DNA from: Kumtagia sp964244725
Lineage (GTDB): Bacteria; Pseudomonadota; Alphaproteobacteria; Rhizobiales; Rhizobiaceae
Direction: 5' to 3'
Assembly (NCBI GenBank): GCA_964244725.1
Contig: CAXTJQ010000003.1
Span: forward strand, 62,001 to 126,000
DNA: 64,000 nt
Positions 1-8,662 of this stretch are shown here, one piece after another. The first letter of the stretch is position 1; each line of letters opens with the position of its first letter. A program made the translations under genes and the position numbers. The notes under the pieces were generated by a model, which was given only the letters and a program-made list of their open reading frames with translations, made no database searches and was not told the origin of the DNA.

Positions 1-53
1 TCGCCAGGAATGAACGCCACGACAATTTCCCAGCGAACCTTGGGATTGATGAG

Positions 54-1094
54 GTGGATTTTGACACATTCGATCCATCGGAACCGACGTGGCACGGCTC
101 TTCTGCGACCCCGCATGCCGACAAGCGTAGGATGCCTGTCGGGATCGATGTGAGTTGGGATTCTGCCGTTTACATGAAGCCCTGTCCGTCGACATGGTGC
201 TATCCTACTGAGCTTTGGGGGAAACCCTACGACTGGACGAAACATGCCAATGATGTTGGCAGTCCGTGGGGGCCAAAGCTGGATGTGCTGGTAAGCAGGC
301 GACCTTCGCCGCCACCAAAGGCGGTTGCGTCTCGGCTAGGAATGTTGAATGCGGAAGTCCGACTGCTATACAACGCGTTCTCTTTCAAGACTTGGCAGAA
401 CGGTCGCGGTTTCGACACGCTGATTACGGTGTCGGCGTGGCATCTCGGTATAACGAACCATGCCGAGTTCGCGTCGCTCATTCCGTCGATGAATAAGGCC
501 ATCAAGGAGTGGCTCGCGAACGGGAAGGATAGGCCGAGATATCGCCGCGCCCGGTCCTGCCGGTCCATCGAGAGCGTCGACCACCAATACATTTACACAC
601 TTGAACGCGGGTATCGACATGGACTGCACTTCCACGAGCTCTGCGTTGTCCCTCCCGAGTTGCAAGCGCATTTCCGGCTGTTTGTAAGAAACTGGTGGGA
701 GATGAAGGCATGCATGGCGATCTCCGAGAACGCCGTCAATGTGAAGTTCGCGCATTCTAGCCGGCCAAACCGGCAATATGAACGTCAACAGTTCTGGTTT
801 CGCTATATCATCAAGACGATGAATCCTGATCTGGCCGTCCGAAAGTGTGATGGGTCTTTGCTGTCGATGGTCGACGTGATGAAACCGCTATGGCGGTGGG
901 GACGGAAGCCCGAAATCCTCCCCATTGCCTGCCCTCAGCTTTACGGCATTGGGCGCAACCTCGACCAGGCTGCGCAGAAAAGAACTGGCTTCCGCTCGAA
1001 GTTTGATGCCGGACGCTTTGACGAAATTTACGATGGCTCCGAGGTAAGGATAGGCCTGACGCGGAAATTCAGCTTCTTGGACGATACCTTTTAG
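54..1094 (+). CDS. HUH-endonuclease-like protein (rolling-circle Rep or relaxase type), possibly 5'-truncated
   Basis: Seen: in one 346-aa frame there are three short motifs in the order typical of HUH nucleases. These are a hydrophobic strand FDTLITVS (residues 120-127, motif 1), H192-F-H194 in a hydrophobic strand (the metal-binding HUH pair, motif 2), and Y251-I-I-K254 (YxxK, motif 3). Known: in HUH enzymes the Tyr nicks DNA and stays covalently joined to the 5' end, serving plasmid or phage replication, transposition or transfer. Inferred: replication or mobilisation protein of the element integrated at the tRNA-Gln. The given start is GTG, but the frame stays open upstream to base 3, so the true start may lie outside the window. 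I do not recognise the exact family; an Inovirus Gp2/YagK-like protein is possible. Confidence 0.6.
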   Translation: MDFDTFDPSEPTWHGSSATPHADKRRMPVGIDVSWDSAVYMKPCPSTWCYPTELWGKPYDWTKHANDVGSPWGPKLDVLVSRRPSPPPKAVASRLGMLNAEVRLLYNAFSFKTWQNGRGFDTLITVSAWHLGITNHAEFASLIPSMNKAIKEWLANGKDRPRYRRARSCRSIESVDHQYIYTLERGYRHGLHFHELCVVPPELQAHFRLFVRNWWEMKACMAISENAVNVKFAHSSRPNRQYERQQFWFRYIIKTMNPDLAVRKCDGSLLSMVDVMKPLWRWGRKPEILPIACPQLYGIGRNLDQAAQKRTGFRSKFDAGRFDEIYDGSEVRIGLTRKFSFLDDTF

Positions 1095-1223
1095 GGATTT
1101 TGGAGGCTTAACTGTCAAATTGTGGGGATGGGCCGTCCGGAAGGCAATACAAAACAATAGGTTCGGCGGGATACGGAGACCTGCGGGTGTAGATCCTTGT
1201 GTCGAATGCCGCTAGAGAAATCG

Positions 1224-1517
1224 TCATTCGTGATCTGCCGGGAGGCGAAGGTTAGAGTGGCAGGTCTCGCGGTGCGAGGCGGCGGGAGCCAGGCCGCTCT
1301 TGCGCAACAAGTTCATGAAAGCGTCAAGTCCGCGAGTTTCGCGCGCCTCCGTCTCTCCGTCGCGGTAGATCGTCCCTTTGACAGGGTAATAGTTGAAGGG
1401 TCCGATTTTGATTTGGAAAGCTGTCTTCTTGGTGAACCTGACCCCGGCTTGTTGAAGGGCACCAATGGCGTGATCGACGGCTTCCTTGTTTGAGAGGGCT
1501 GGGTATGCATCCGACAT
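1224..1517 (-). CDS. small hypothetical protein of the integrated element
   Basis: 97-aa protein of no family I recognise. It has no signal peptide or membrane segment. The middle (around residues 35-60) is aromatic and charged (FNYYPVKGTIYRDGE), suggesting a small folded beta-rich domain. Support for translation: an AGAAGGAG ribosome-binding site lies 5-6 bases before the ATG at 1517. It lies between the HUH-like gene, which converges on it, and the integrase, which is on the same strand upstream. It is probably element-encoded. A DNA-binding accessory role is possible but unsupported. Confidence 0.55.
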   Translation of the reverse strand: MSDAYPALSNKEAVDHAIGALQQAGVRFTKKTAFQIKIGPFNYYPVKGTIYRDGETEARETRGLDAFMNLLRKSGLAPAASHRETCHSNLRLPADHE

Positions 1518-1777
1518 GGTTTTCTCCTTCTGAACGGTTCTTCCCCCAGGGCGAGGCTCGCATAGGGGAAAGGGATTGGTAGTTCGAAGGTGAGTTGGAT
1601 TGTTCGATTGATGGTCGTTTGGTCTGATGGTTGGATGGTTCGTTTTTCAGTTTTCTTTCCCTTCCAATATGGAAAAGACGCCACCAGTCCGGTTTGAACC
1701 AAATCGACCTACATCAACAGCGTTTTGGGATGAGGAGGCCGGTGACTTGGTGACGGTGCCCCTTACAATCCTTCGGT
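1518..1777. other. AT-rich gap between integrase and small element gene
   Basis: About 260 bases without a convincing gene. The stretch 1621-1680 is 25 G+C of 60 by direct count, much lower than the chromosome. It carries loose repeats of TGATGG/TTGGATGG. It is the upstream region of the leftward gene ending at 1224 and so should hold that gene's promoter; I could not pick one with confidence. Confidence 0.4.
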
Positions 1778-3496
1778 TTAGCCCCTGTGCAAGTGCTCGA
1801 AGCGAACGTTTGGCTTGATCGCCTCGATGGCGGATGACAACTGCTCCAGGCTTGAGCCCTTGGTATAGCGGGCAGTTTCACCGGGTGAACTATGTCCGGT
1901 CAAATGATCGAGCACTTCGCGCGTGACGTTGGCCTGGTGCATCAAAGTCGTCGCTGTGTGGCGAAGGGAGTGGAAGTCGAGGCTTTTCCTATAAACACCG
2001 ATGTCGCGCCGATACCGCGTGAACCATTTCGAGAACGAGTGCCCGAGCTTCCCGTCCGCGCCACCCGGCTTCAGAGCCGGAAACAGCGCATATGATCGCT
2101 TGTGTCCGAAGCTGGCGACGTGATCCACAAGGCCGCGGCGAACAAGCTCTGAGTGTACGGGTACGCGCCTCACAGCGTTCTTGTTTTTGACCTGGCGCGG
2201 TGGGCGATCATTGATATCGAAGTAGACGACGCCGTTTTCCTCCCGAACATCATCGGTTTGAAGCTGGCAGATTTCTTCAAGCCGCATCCCGCTGAACAGC
2301 GTGATGAGCGGCACCCAGAATTTCTCGTCGCGGATGATCTCGCTCCCTGCAATGGCCCGTTGGCGTGCGGAAAGGCATCCGGTCCAAATTGGCGACGTGA
2401 AGAGGGTGGCGAGTTCTTCCGCTCTCCACATGTCGCGTTCTTCGCTGGCCTTCTTGACGCTCGAAAACCGGAAGCCTGCAAAGATATTTGCGGCAACCTG
2501 CCCATTGGCAATCGCGTCGTTCCAGATTGCCGAGAGCGCCGAGAAGTGTCGCTTGATCGTCTTTTGCGTCAACAGCGGCGACTTCTTTTCAGCCGGCAGC
2601 ATCTCGTGAAGTTCGACGATCCTTTGTGGTAAGAGGCCCCGAAATTGAGTGGCCTTGCCGTAGTCAAACGGCATCTTTTCAGCGATCTTCCGGAAGTTGC
2701 CGGCGTCTGCTCGGGTATAGTGATCAACGGACTTGTCACCACAAATGCCCAAGAAAAGCCGATAGGTGGCGTCGGATTGATTGGCAGTTTGTTGACGCCA
2801 TTCGTTGCGCGCCAATTGCGATTTGATGAACTCAGGGTAGATCGATGAAAGCGCCGGCTGGGCAGTTGGCGCTGTCGTTGCCGGATCGGCTAACGCTTCC
2901 GGAAGCTTCTGTTCCAGACTCAATGTTTGCTGAAGCAGCTTGTCTTTCGGCTCGAAGTTGAAATCGCCTTCGTATCGAGCCTTGAGAGCTCCGGCGATAT
3001 CGATGGCCGCGCGATGGACACCTACTTTGCATTGGTGCCGTTCGGCAGCGCTCATTGCCGACCAATCCATTCCGTTCAAACTAGCAATTGCTTCCGCTGT
3101 CCAAGCTCCGGTGTCGACGGTGTTGCTTCCAAGGCTCCTGCGGGCTTCGTCAGCTACCTTTTGCCAATGTGCGATTCGTGCGGTCCTGCCTTCCTCGGAC
3201 AGGAATGCGCCTCGCGCCCGAACGGATGCTTCTCGCTCGAGTATGTAGTTGTAAAAGCCCTGGACGAGGCGAGCCAACTGGTCGTCAGTGAGCATTGGAG
3301 AACTGCGCGCGGCTTCGAAGAGCTGTTCAGACAGCCAATACAGCTCATCGGCAAGAATGCGAGCGTTTTTTGGATCGCAAGCACCGAGGCTGCGGACCAA
3401 CTCTCGCCGTTTCAGCCTTTTTCGTAGATCGGCGGGTATTGCGCGGCGGAAATGAAACACGCGTCCGCGACGGACGACATTCGATAAGGCACTCAA
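1778..3496 (-). CDS. tyrosine recombinase / integrase (DUF6538-type N-terminus)
   Basis: 572-aa site-specific recombinase. The N-terminus (about residues 7-40, RGRVFHFRRAIPADLRKRL) matches the arm/SAM-like start common in alphaproteobacterial integrases. The catalytic set is complete: R405 in GMRLEEICQ, H509-x-x-R512 in HSLRH, H535 in LTGHSS, and the nucleophile Y544 in ARYTKG. It should cut and join the attachment site through a 3'-phosphotyrosine. The gene starts 117 bases from the 3' end of tRNA-Gln, the usual layout when an integrase sits at the attR end of an element inserted in a tRNA gene. The element therefore extends leftward, beyond base 1. Confidence 0.93.
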   Translation of the reverse strand: MSALSNVVRRGRVFHFRRAIPADLRKRLKRRELVRSLGACDPKNARILADELYWLSEQLFEAARSSPMLTDDQLARLVQGFYNYILEREASVRARGAFLSEEGRTARIAHWQKVADEARRSLGSNTVDTGAWTAEAIASLNGMDWSAMSAAERHQCKVGVHRAAIDIAGALKARYEGDFNFEPKDKLLQQTLSLEQKLPEALADPATTAPTAQPALSSIYPEFIKSQLARNEWRQQTANQSDATYRLFLGICGDKSVDHYTRADAGNFRKIAEKMPFDYGKATQFRGLLPQRIVELHEMLPAEKKSPLLTQKTIKRHFSALSAIWNDAIANGQVAANIFAGFRFSSVKKASEERDMWRAEELATLFTSPIWTGCLSARQRAIAGSEIIRDEKFWVPLITLFSGMRLEEICQLQTDDVREENGVVYFDINDRPPRQVKNKNAVRRVPVHSELVRRGLVDHVASFGHKRSYALFPALKPGGADGKLGHSFSKWFTRYRRDIGVYRKSLDFHSLRHTATTLMHQANVTREVLDHLTGHSSPGETARYTKGSSLEQLSSAIEAIKPNVRFEHLHRG

Positions 3497-3612
3497 AGCT
3501 TCCCGCCTGCCGCATTTTTGCGGAGTTTGTAGCAGCGGATTGTAGCAATGCGCATCGATCCGCCAGCGTCGGCGTGAAGCACATAAATGATTTCAATGGC
3601 TTAGCAGTTGGT

Positions 3613-3650
3613 TGGCTGGGGAACCTGGATTCGAACCAGGACTAACGGAG
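3613..3650. other. putative attachment site (tRNA-Gln 3' half)
   Basis: Inferred: integrases of this class usually recombine within the 3' half or T-arm of a tRNA gene and leave a direct repeat at the far end. The matching copy was not found at 1-3496, so the other end must be left of the window. Exact core limits cannot be set from one copy. Confidence 0.35.
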
Positions 3651-3686
3651 TCAGAGTCCGTGGGTCTACCGTTAACCTATTCCCCA
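3613..3686 (-). tRNA. tRNA-Gln (anticodon CTG)
   Basis: Reads on the minus strand from 3686 to 3613. The acceptor TGGGGAA pairs with TTCCCCA, followed by discriminator G and an encoded CCA. The T-arm carries GGTTCGAATCC. The anticodon stem ACGGA/TCCGT closes a 7-base loop CTCTGAC, giving anticodon CTG, which reads CAG glutamine codons. The 3' end faces the integrase, so this tRNA is the likely integration target. Confidence 0.95.
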
Positions 3687-3816
3687 ACGACGCTTCCAGG
3701 AAGCGTATGGCGCGTTCGGACGGCGTGAGCCGGTCACGAATTCAGCGAGCCGCCTTGTAGCACAAGATCAAGGGCGATCAAGGCGTTTTGCGAATGGCGC
3801 GCGGCCGTTGGACCGC

Positions 3817-4743
3817 TCATTGCCGACCGAATTGCGCGCGTTCGAATCCGAGCACGAAGAAAAGGGCGAGCGTCAGCGGGATGATCAGGTAGAACAGCCG
3901 GAACACCAGCAGAGCGGCCAACACGGAGGAGGGCTCCATCTCCGACAGGCCGGCGATGAAGACCACTTCCAGGACGCCGAGGCCGCCCGGCGCGTGCGAG
4001 ATCAGCGCCGCCGAGAACGAGACGAGGAAGACCCCGAGCACCACCATATAGCCGGGATTGCCGGCCTCGGGCAGGGCAAAATAGATGATGCCGGCAGCGC
4101 CTATCAATTCGATCGGCGCCACAAGCAGTTGCCGCATGACGATCGGCAGGCGCGGATAGTGGATCGCGAGCGCGCCGATCCTGAGCGGGCGCAATTGCAG
4201 CCAGCTGCCGAAGATGTAGGTGGCGACCAGCAGGAGCAGCAGCATGCCGCCGCCGCGCGTGGCGCCGACAGGCATGACGTGCATGAAACGGTCGAACACC
4301 GCCGGCTCCCAGATCAACAGGAAAGCGCCAAGCATCATCGCGCCGAGCACGAAGGTGAACGAGCACAGCGCCACGAGCACGCCGATATCCTGTCCGCTCA
4401 GGCCTTGCGAGGCATAGGCGCGATAGCGGATCACGGCGCCGGACAGGACGGACCCGCCGATGTTGTGCGACAGCGCGTAGGTCGTGAACGAACTGGCGGT
4501 GACGAAGGCGAACGGCACCTTGCGTCCGAGATGCATCAGCGCGACGTGGTCGTAGCCGGCGAGCGCGGCGTAGGCGACCAGCGAGCTCAGCCCGCAAAGC
4601 GCCCAGCGTTTGGCAGGGATCGCGGCGAGCCCCGCGCCGACCTCGTCAAGCGACAGTCCGCGCACCTCGTTGTAGAGCAGCCAGAGCGACAGGCAGACGG
4701 CGCAGAGACCGACCAGCGGCCAGACGAAGCTCCTGAGCCTCAT
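3817..4743 (-). CDS. lysylphosphatidylglycerol synthase-type transmembrane protein (UPF0104/YbhN-like)
   Basis: 308-aa integral membrane protein with about eight hydrophobic helices, starting with one at residues 8-25. The segment SSFTTYALSHNIGGSVLSG and the later SHAPGGLGVLE are hallmarks of the flippase-like domain shared by MprF N-termini and YbhN. There is no aminoacyl-transferase domain, so it is not a full MprF. A role in lipid or glycolipid movement is inferred from the family; the substrate is unknown. It is transcribed away from ppx, with 150-250 bases of divergent promoter region between them. Confidence 0.85.
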   Translation of the reverse strand: MRLRSFVWPLVGLCAVCLSLWLLYNEVRGLSLDEVGAGLAAIPAKRWALCGLSSLVAYAALAGYDHVALMHLGRKVPFAFVTASSFTTYALSHNIGGSVLSGAVIRYRAYASQGLSGQDIGVLVALCSFTFVLGAMMLGAFLLIWEPAVFDRFMHVMPVGATRGGGMLLLLLVATYIFGSWLQLRPLRIGALAIHYPRLPIVMRQLLVAPIELIGAAGIIYFALPEAGNPGYMVVLGVFLVSFSAALISHAPGGLGVLEVVFIAGLSEMEPSSVLAALLVFRLFYLIIPLTLALFFVLGFERAQFGRQ

Positions 4744-4993
4744 CCGCCGCCGATCGTCGAAGCGTTGTCTGGCAAGCTTGTCCTCGTTGCGCCATCGTCC
4801 GGTCCGAACGCCGCGGCCTAGACCATTCTGATCGCCTCTCAGTTAGACATCGCCGTCGCGGCCCCGCAAGTCGTAAAACCGCCCCGCAGATGACCTCTTG
4901 GTGAACGCGTCCGTGGCTGTTAGTGTCTCGTCAACGAACGATATGAGCGCGCAGGCGGCTTTCGCGGCCGCGCGACGCCGAAGGGAATTTGAA

Positions 4994-6352
4994 GTGGAAG
5001 ACCCCGATACCGGCGCCGGTGCGCCAGGCAAGGGGGAGACCGGACACTCGCGGCCGCGTCAAGGCGGTCGAGGCGAAGGACTGACGGCATCGCGTTCGCG
5101 CACCGACGGTCTTGGAACTGCCCGTCCCGGGCAGGCGGCCGACTCCCCGGATCCCGCCAGAAAGGGCAGGAAGCGGCGCAAGCGCAAGCGCGGACGCAAG
5201 GTGTTTGCGCCGTCCCTCGCGGCGGCGGCTGATCTGGCCGTCGCTTTGGACGCGGCGATCGCGCATTTGCCTGCGGTTGCCCATGAGGCGCCGCAGGAGC
5301 AAGCGTTTTCGAAAGCGTCGCCGCCGCGCCTGGCGGCCGGGCGCGACATCCCGGCCTTCGCGGCGCTCGATCTCGGCACGAACAACTGCCGGCTGCTGGT
5401 GGCGATGCCGGGCCGGCCGGGCCAGTTCCGCGTGGTCGACGCGTTCTCGCGCATCGTCCGGCTCGGCGAAGGCCTGACCGCCTCGGGCCGGCTGTCGCAG
5501 GCCGCCATGGACCGCGCCATCGAGGCGCTCAAGATTTGCGGCGACAAGCTCGGCAATCGCGCCATAAGGCGCGCGCGTCTCGTCGCGACGGAGGCGTGTC
5601 GCGCGGCCGGGAATGGCGTCGACTTCCTCGATCGGGTCGAGCGCGAGGCCGGGATCAAGCTCGAGATCATCGACCGCCGCACTGAGGCGCGCCTGGCGGT
5701 ATCGGGCTGTGGCGCGCTGGTCGAGCGTGACACCGACGCCGTCGTGCTGTTCGACATCGGCGGCGGATCGTCCGAGATCGCGCTGATCGACGTGTCGCGC
5801 CACCGCACGCCGCGGCTGGCCAATCACATCGTCTCGTGGACCTCGCTGCCGGTCGGCGTCGTATCGCTGGCCGAGCGTTTCGGCGGCCGCGATGTCACCC
5901 CGGCGATCTTCGCCGCGATGGTCGCCGATGTGTCGGCGATGATCGGCAGGTTCGACGGCCGGGACCGGCTCAAGCATCTGATGGGCAATGCGCGGTTTCA
6001 TCTGCTTGGAACCTCGGGCACGGTGACGACCCTGGCGGGCGTCCATCTAGGGCTCGACCGCTACGACAGGCGGCGCGTCGACGGGTTGTGGATGGAGAAC
6101 GGCAATGTCGACGCGATGGTGGCGCGCATCGTCGGCTGGGATTTCGCCGAGCGCGTCGCCAATCCTTGCATCGGCGCCGATCGCGCCGATCTCGTGCTCG
6201 CCGGCTGCGCGATCCTGGAGGCGATCCGCGCCTTCTGGCCCTCGCAGCGCTTGCGCGTCGCCGATCGCGGCCTGCGCGAGGGCATATTGAGCGAGTTGAT
6301 GGCCGACGAGGGCGTCTGGCGCCGCGATGGCGCGATGGGAGCGCGGCCATGA
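4994..6352 (+). CDS. ppx: exopolyphosphatase / guanosine pentaphosphate phosphatase family (Ppx/GppA)
   Basis: ASKHA-fold phosphatase that removes terminal phosphate from polyphosphate or pppGpp. The phosphate-1 loop is AALDLGTNNCRLLVA and the phosphate-2 loop is LFDIGGGSSE, followed by GTSGTVTTLAG. Preferred start is GTG 4994, because GAAGGGAA lies 6-8 bases upstream; the frame is open to GTG 4898 and ATG 4943, which lack such a site. The first ~100 residues are a disordered Gly/Arg/Lys-rich region with a strongly basic run near 5157-5205, absent from E. coli Ppx. The stop overlaps the rlmE start (ATGA), so the two are co-translated. Confidence 0.9.
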   Translation: MEDPDTGAGAPGKGETGHSRPRQGGRGEGLTASRSRTDGLGTARPGQAADSPDPARKGRKRRKRKRGRKVFAPSLAAAADLAVALDAAIAHLPAVAHEAPQEQAFSKASPPRLAAGRDIPAFAALDLGTNNCRLLVAMPGRPGQFRVVDAFSRIVRLGEGLTASGRLSQAAMDRAIEALKICGDKLGNRAIRRARLVATEACRAAGNGVDFLDRVEREAGIKLEIIDRRTEARLAVSGCGALVERDTDAVVLFDIGGGSSEIALIDVSRHRTPRLANHIVSWTSLPVGVVSLAERFGGRDVTPAIFAAMVADVSAMIGRFDGRDRLKHLMGNARFHLLGTSGTVTTLAGVHLGLDRYDRRRVDGLWMENGNVDAMVARIVGWDFAERVANPCIGADRADLVLAGCAILEAIRAFWPSQRLRVADRGLREGILSELMADEGVWRRDGAMGARP

Positions 6353-7068
6353 CCGACAAGCCGACCAAACCGGGCGCCACGCGCGTGCTCCGGGTCAAGA
6401 TGCGCAAGAAGAGCGGGCTCAAGGAATCGTCGCGCCGCTGGCTCGAACGCCACATGAACGATCCCTATGTCCAGCGCTCCAAGGCCGACGGCTATCGTTC
6501 GCGGGCGGCCTACAAGCTGATCGAGATCGACGACCGCTATAAGTTCTTGAAGCCAGGGCTGCGGGTCATCGACCTTGGCGCGGCGCCCGGCGGCTGGTGC
6601 CAGGTCTCGGCCGCCCGCACCGGGTCGAAGGATGCGCATCCGCATGTCGTCGGCATCGATTATCTCGGCATGGATTCCCTGCCGGGCGTCGCGCTGCTGG
6701 AAATGGATTTCCTTGACGACGCCGCGCCCGCCCGCCTGATCGAAATGCTCGGCGGCCCGCCCGATGTCGTCCTCTCCGACATGGCCTCGCCCACCACCGG
6801 CCATCGCCCGACCGACCATATCCGCACGATGCACCTCTGCGAGGTAGCGACCGATTTCGCGATTTCCGTGCTGAAACCCGGCGGGCATTTCCTGGCCAAG
6901 ACCTTCCAAGGCGGCACGGAGGGCGAATTGCTGACCCTTTTGAAGAAGCATTTCCGCACCGTGCAGCACGTCAAGCCGCCGGCGTCGCGCGACGAGTCCG
7001 TCGAGCTCTACCTGCTCGCTCGCAATTTCAAGGGCCGCGCGGCGGACGGCGCGCCGGACGCCGGCTAG
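6349..7068 (+). CDS. rlmE: 23S rRNA (uridine-2'-O)-methyltransferase RlmE (FtsJ/RrmJ)
   Basis: 239-aa SAM-dependent methyltransferase that 2'-O-methylates U2552 of 23S rRNA. The SAM loop is VIDLGAAPGGWCQV (residues about 73-86). The K-D-K-E catalytic tetrad is visible: K56 in SRAAYK, the Asp of VLSDMASP, the Lys of LAKTFQGG and the Glu of RDESVELY. A basic N-terminal tail (residues 11-35) suits rRNA binding. The start ATG overlaps the ppx stop by four bases. The 3' end overlaps the convergent MFS gene by four bases. Confidence 0.96.
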   Translation: MTDKPTKPGATRVLRVKMRKKSGLKESSRRWLERHMNDPYVQRSKADGYRSRAAYKLIEIDDRYKFLKPGLRVIDLGAAPGGWCQVSAARTGSKDAHPHVVGIDYLGMDSLPGVALLEMDFLDDAAPARLIEMLGGPPDVVLSDMASPTTGHRPTDHIRTMHLCEVATDFAISVLKPGGHFLAKTFQGGTEGELLTLLKKHFRTVQHVKPPASRDESVELYLLARNFKGRAADGAPDAG

Positions 7069-8639
7069 TCGACCAGTTCCTCCGCCGTCCGCGCCTGGCG
7101 GGGCTCGTGTCCGGACACGGATTTCCCGGCGTCCGCGGGCATGAGGACGAACGGCGCGAGCGAGAGCGTCGTGATTGCGGCCACGATCAGGAACGCCCAC
7201 GAGAAATCCGCGGTCCTCAGCACGCCCCCGTTGAAATGGGCGAAGATTTCGAGGATGCCGCCGGCCACGGCGACGCCGAGCGCCACGGTGATCTGCTGCG
7301 TGACCGAGGCGATCGCCGTTGCCTGGCCGGCTTTGTCGTTCTCCACGTCGGCGAACACCAACGCGTTCGAGGAAGTGAAGAACAGCGAGCGCAGGAAGCC
7401 CGAGCCGACGAGCACCGCCACAATGACGATGGAGGGGGTCTGTGCGGTAAAGAAGCCGTTCGCGGCGATGAAGCATCCCGAAAGGAGAGCCGCGGCGATC
7501 AGGACGCTGCGGAATCCGCCCAGCCGCAGCGCCGTCTTGGCGAGGAACTTCATGCCGATCGCGCCGATCGCCGAGGCGAAGGTCAGCATGCCGGACTGGA
7601 ACGGCGTCATGCCGAAACCGAGCTGGAACATGAGCGGCAGCAGAAACGGCGTCGCACCGCTACCGATCCGGAACAGCGCCCCGCCGCTGACGGCGGCGCG
7701 GAATCCGCCGTTGGAAAACAGCCGCAGGTCGAGGATCGGGTGGGTCGCCCGCCTGGCGTGGAAAATGTACAGCACGAAGGACACCAGGCCGCAGACGAGC
7801 GTGACCACGCCGACGATCGGCGGCAGCGCGGGCAGGCTCACCACCGAAAGGCCGAAGACGACGCCCGAGGCCGCGACTGCCGAGAGCAGGAAGCCGGTTA
7901 CGTCGAGCGGCGGCGTGCCGCCAAGTTCCACCTCCGGCAGGAATCGCGCGGCCAGCGCGATGCCCAGCACGCCGATCGGCACGTTGATCAGGAAGATCCA
8001 GTGCCAGGTGAAGAAGGTGGTGATGAAGCCGCCGACCGGCGGGCCCACGAGCGGGCCGATCAGGCCTGGCGCCGTCAGCCAGGCCATCGCGCCGACGAGG
8101 TCGTTGCGCGGCGTGGAGCGCACCAGCACCAGCCGCGCCAGCGGCGTCATCATCGCGCCGCCGAGGCCCTGCAGCGCGCGCGCGCCGACGAACTGGCCGA
8201 GCGATCCCGACAGCGCGCAGGCGATCGAGCCGATGACGAAGACGCCGATGGCGGTGCTGAATACGCGCTTGGCGCCGAACTTGTCGCCCATCCACCCGCT
8301 GATCGGAATGAAGACCGCCAGCGACACCAGGTAGGCTGTAAGCGCCAGCTTGAGCGCGATCGGGCTGGCGCCGATGTCGGTCGCAATGGCGGGAAGGGAG
8401 GTTGCGATGACCGTGGAATCCATGTTTTCCATGAACAGGGCCACCGCCAGAATGAGCGGAACGGTGCGGGTCAAAACAAGTGTCCGGTTGGCTGCCCCGG
8501 TCGCGGGCAATGAGGTGGAGAAGAATGTATTTAGCGCGGACTGCCGGAATGGACACGCCGCCGACCGATGCGTCGCGGCATCGCCGAACTCACTTTGATG
8601 TGAAGCCCTTGCCAGTTCGCGTTCCAACGCGACCTTCAC
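7065..8639 (-). CDS. MFS drug/solute exporter, DHA2-like (14 TM)
   Basis: 524-aa major facilitator. Motif A GWMGDKFGAKRV follows the second helix. The first helix carries the drug:H+ antiporter pattern MENMDSTVIATSLP, and motif C-like GPLVGPPVGGF is in helix 5. Multidrug or solute efflux is the family role; the substrate is unknown. The 5' end is uncertain: the first ~55 residues (from GTG 8639) are not hydrophobic and not family-like, and the true start may be an internal TTG or GTG nearer 8500. It is divergent from the metallo-beta-lactamase-fold gene with almost no gap, so their promoters must overlap one of the two coding starts. Confidence 0.85.
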   Translation of the reverse strand: MKVALERELARASHQSEFGDAATHRSAACPFRQSALNTFFSTSLPATGAANRTLVLTRTVPLILAVALFMENMDSTVIATSLPAIATDIGASPIALKLALTAYLVSLAVFIPISGWMGDKFGAKRVFSTAIGVFVIGSIACALSGSLGQFVGARALQGLGGAMMTPLARLVLVRSTPRNDLVGAMAWLTAPGLIGPLVGPPVGGFITTFFTWHWIFLINVPIGVLGIALAARFLPEVELGGTPPLDVTGFLLSAVAASGVVFGLSVVSLPALPPIVGVVTLVCGLVSFVLYIFHARRATHPILDLRLFSNGGFRAAVSGGALFRIGSGATPFLLPLMFQLGFGMTPFQSGMLTFASAIGAIGMKFLAKTALRLGGFRSVLIAAALLSGCFIAANGFFTAQTPSIVIVAVLVGSGFLRSLFFTSSNALVFADVENDKAGQATAIASVTQQITVALGVAVAGGILEIFAHFNGGVLRTADFSWAFLIVAAITTLSLAPFVLMPADAGKSVSGHEPRQARTAEELVD

Positions 8640-8662
8640 CGTATTGCAAACGGGAGATTTTT

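Noticed and set aside
1197..1493. 98-codon plus-strand frame over the small element gene
   Set aside because: No ribosome site, while the minus-strand frame has a strong one and a more protein-like composition.
3690..3706. 17-base palindrome ACGCTTCC-A-GGAAGCGT next to the 5' end of tRNA-Gln
   Set aside because: Probably part of the tRNA leader or chance; no evidence for a role in integration, which should be at the 3' end.
3734..4597. 287-codon Arg-rich minus-strand frame inside the UPF0104 gene
   Set aside because: Same strand but out of frame with the membrane protein; Arg/Ala/His-rich shadow.
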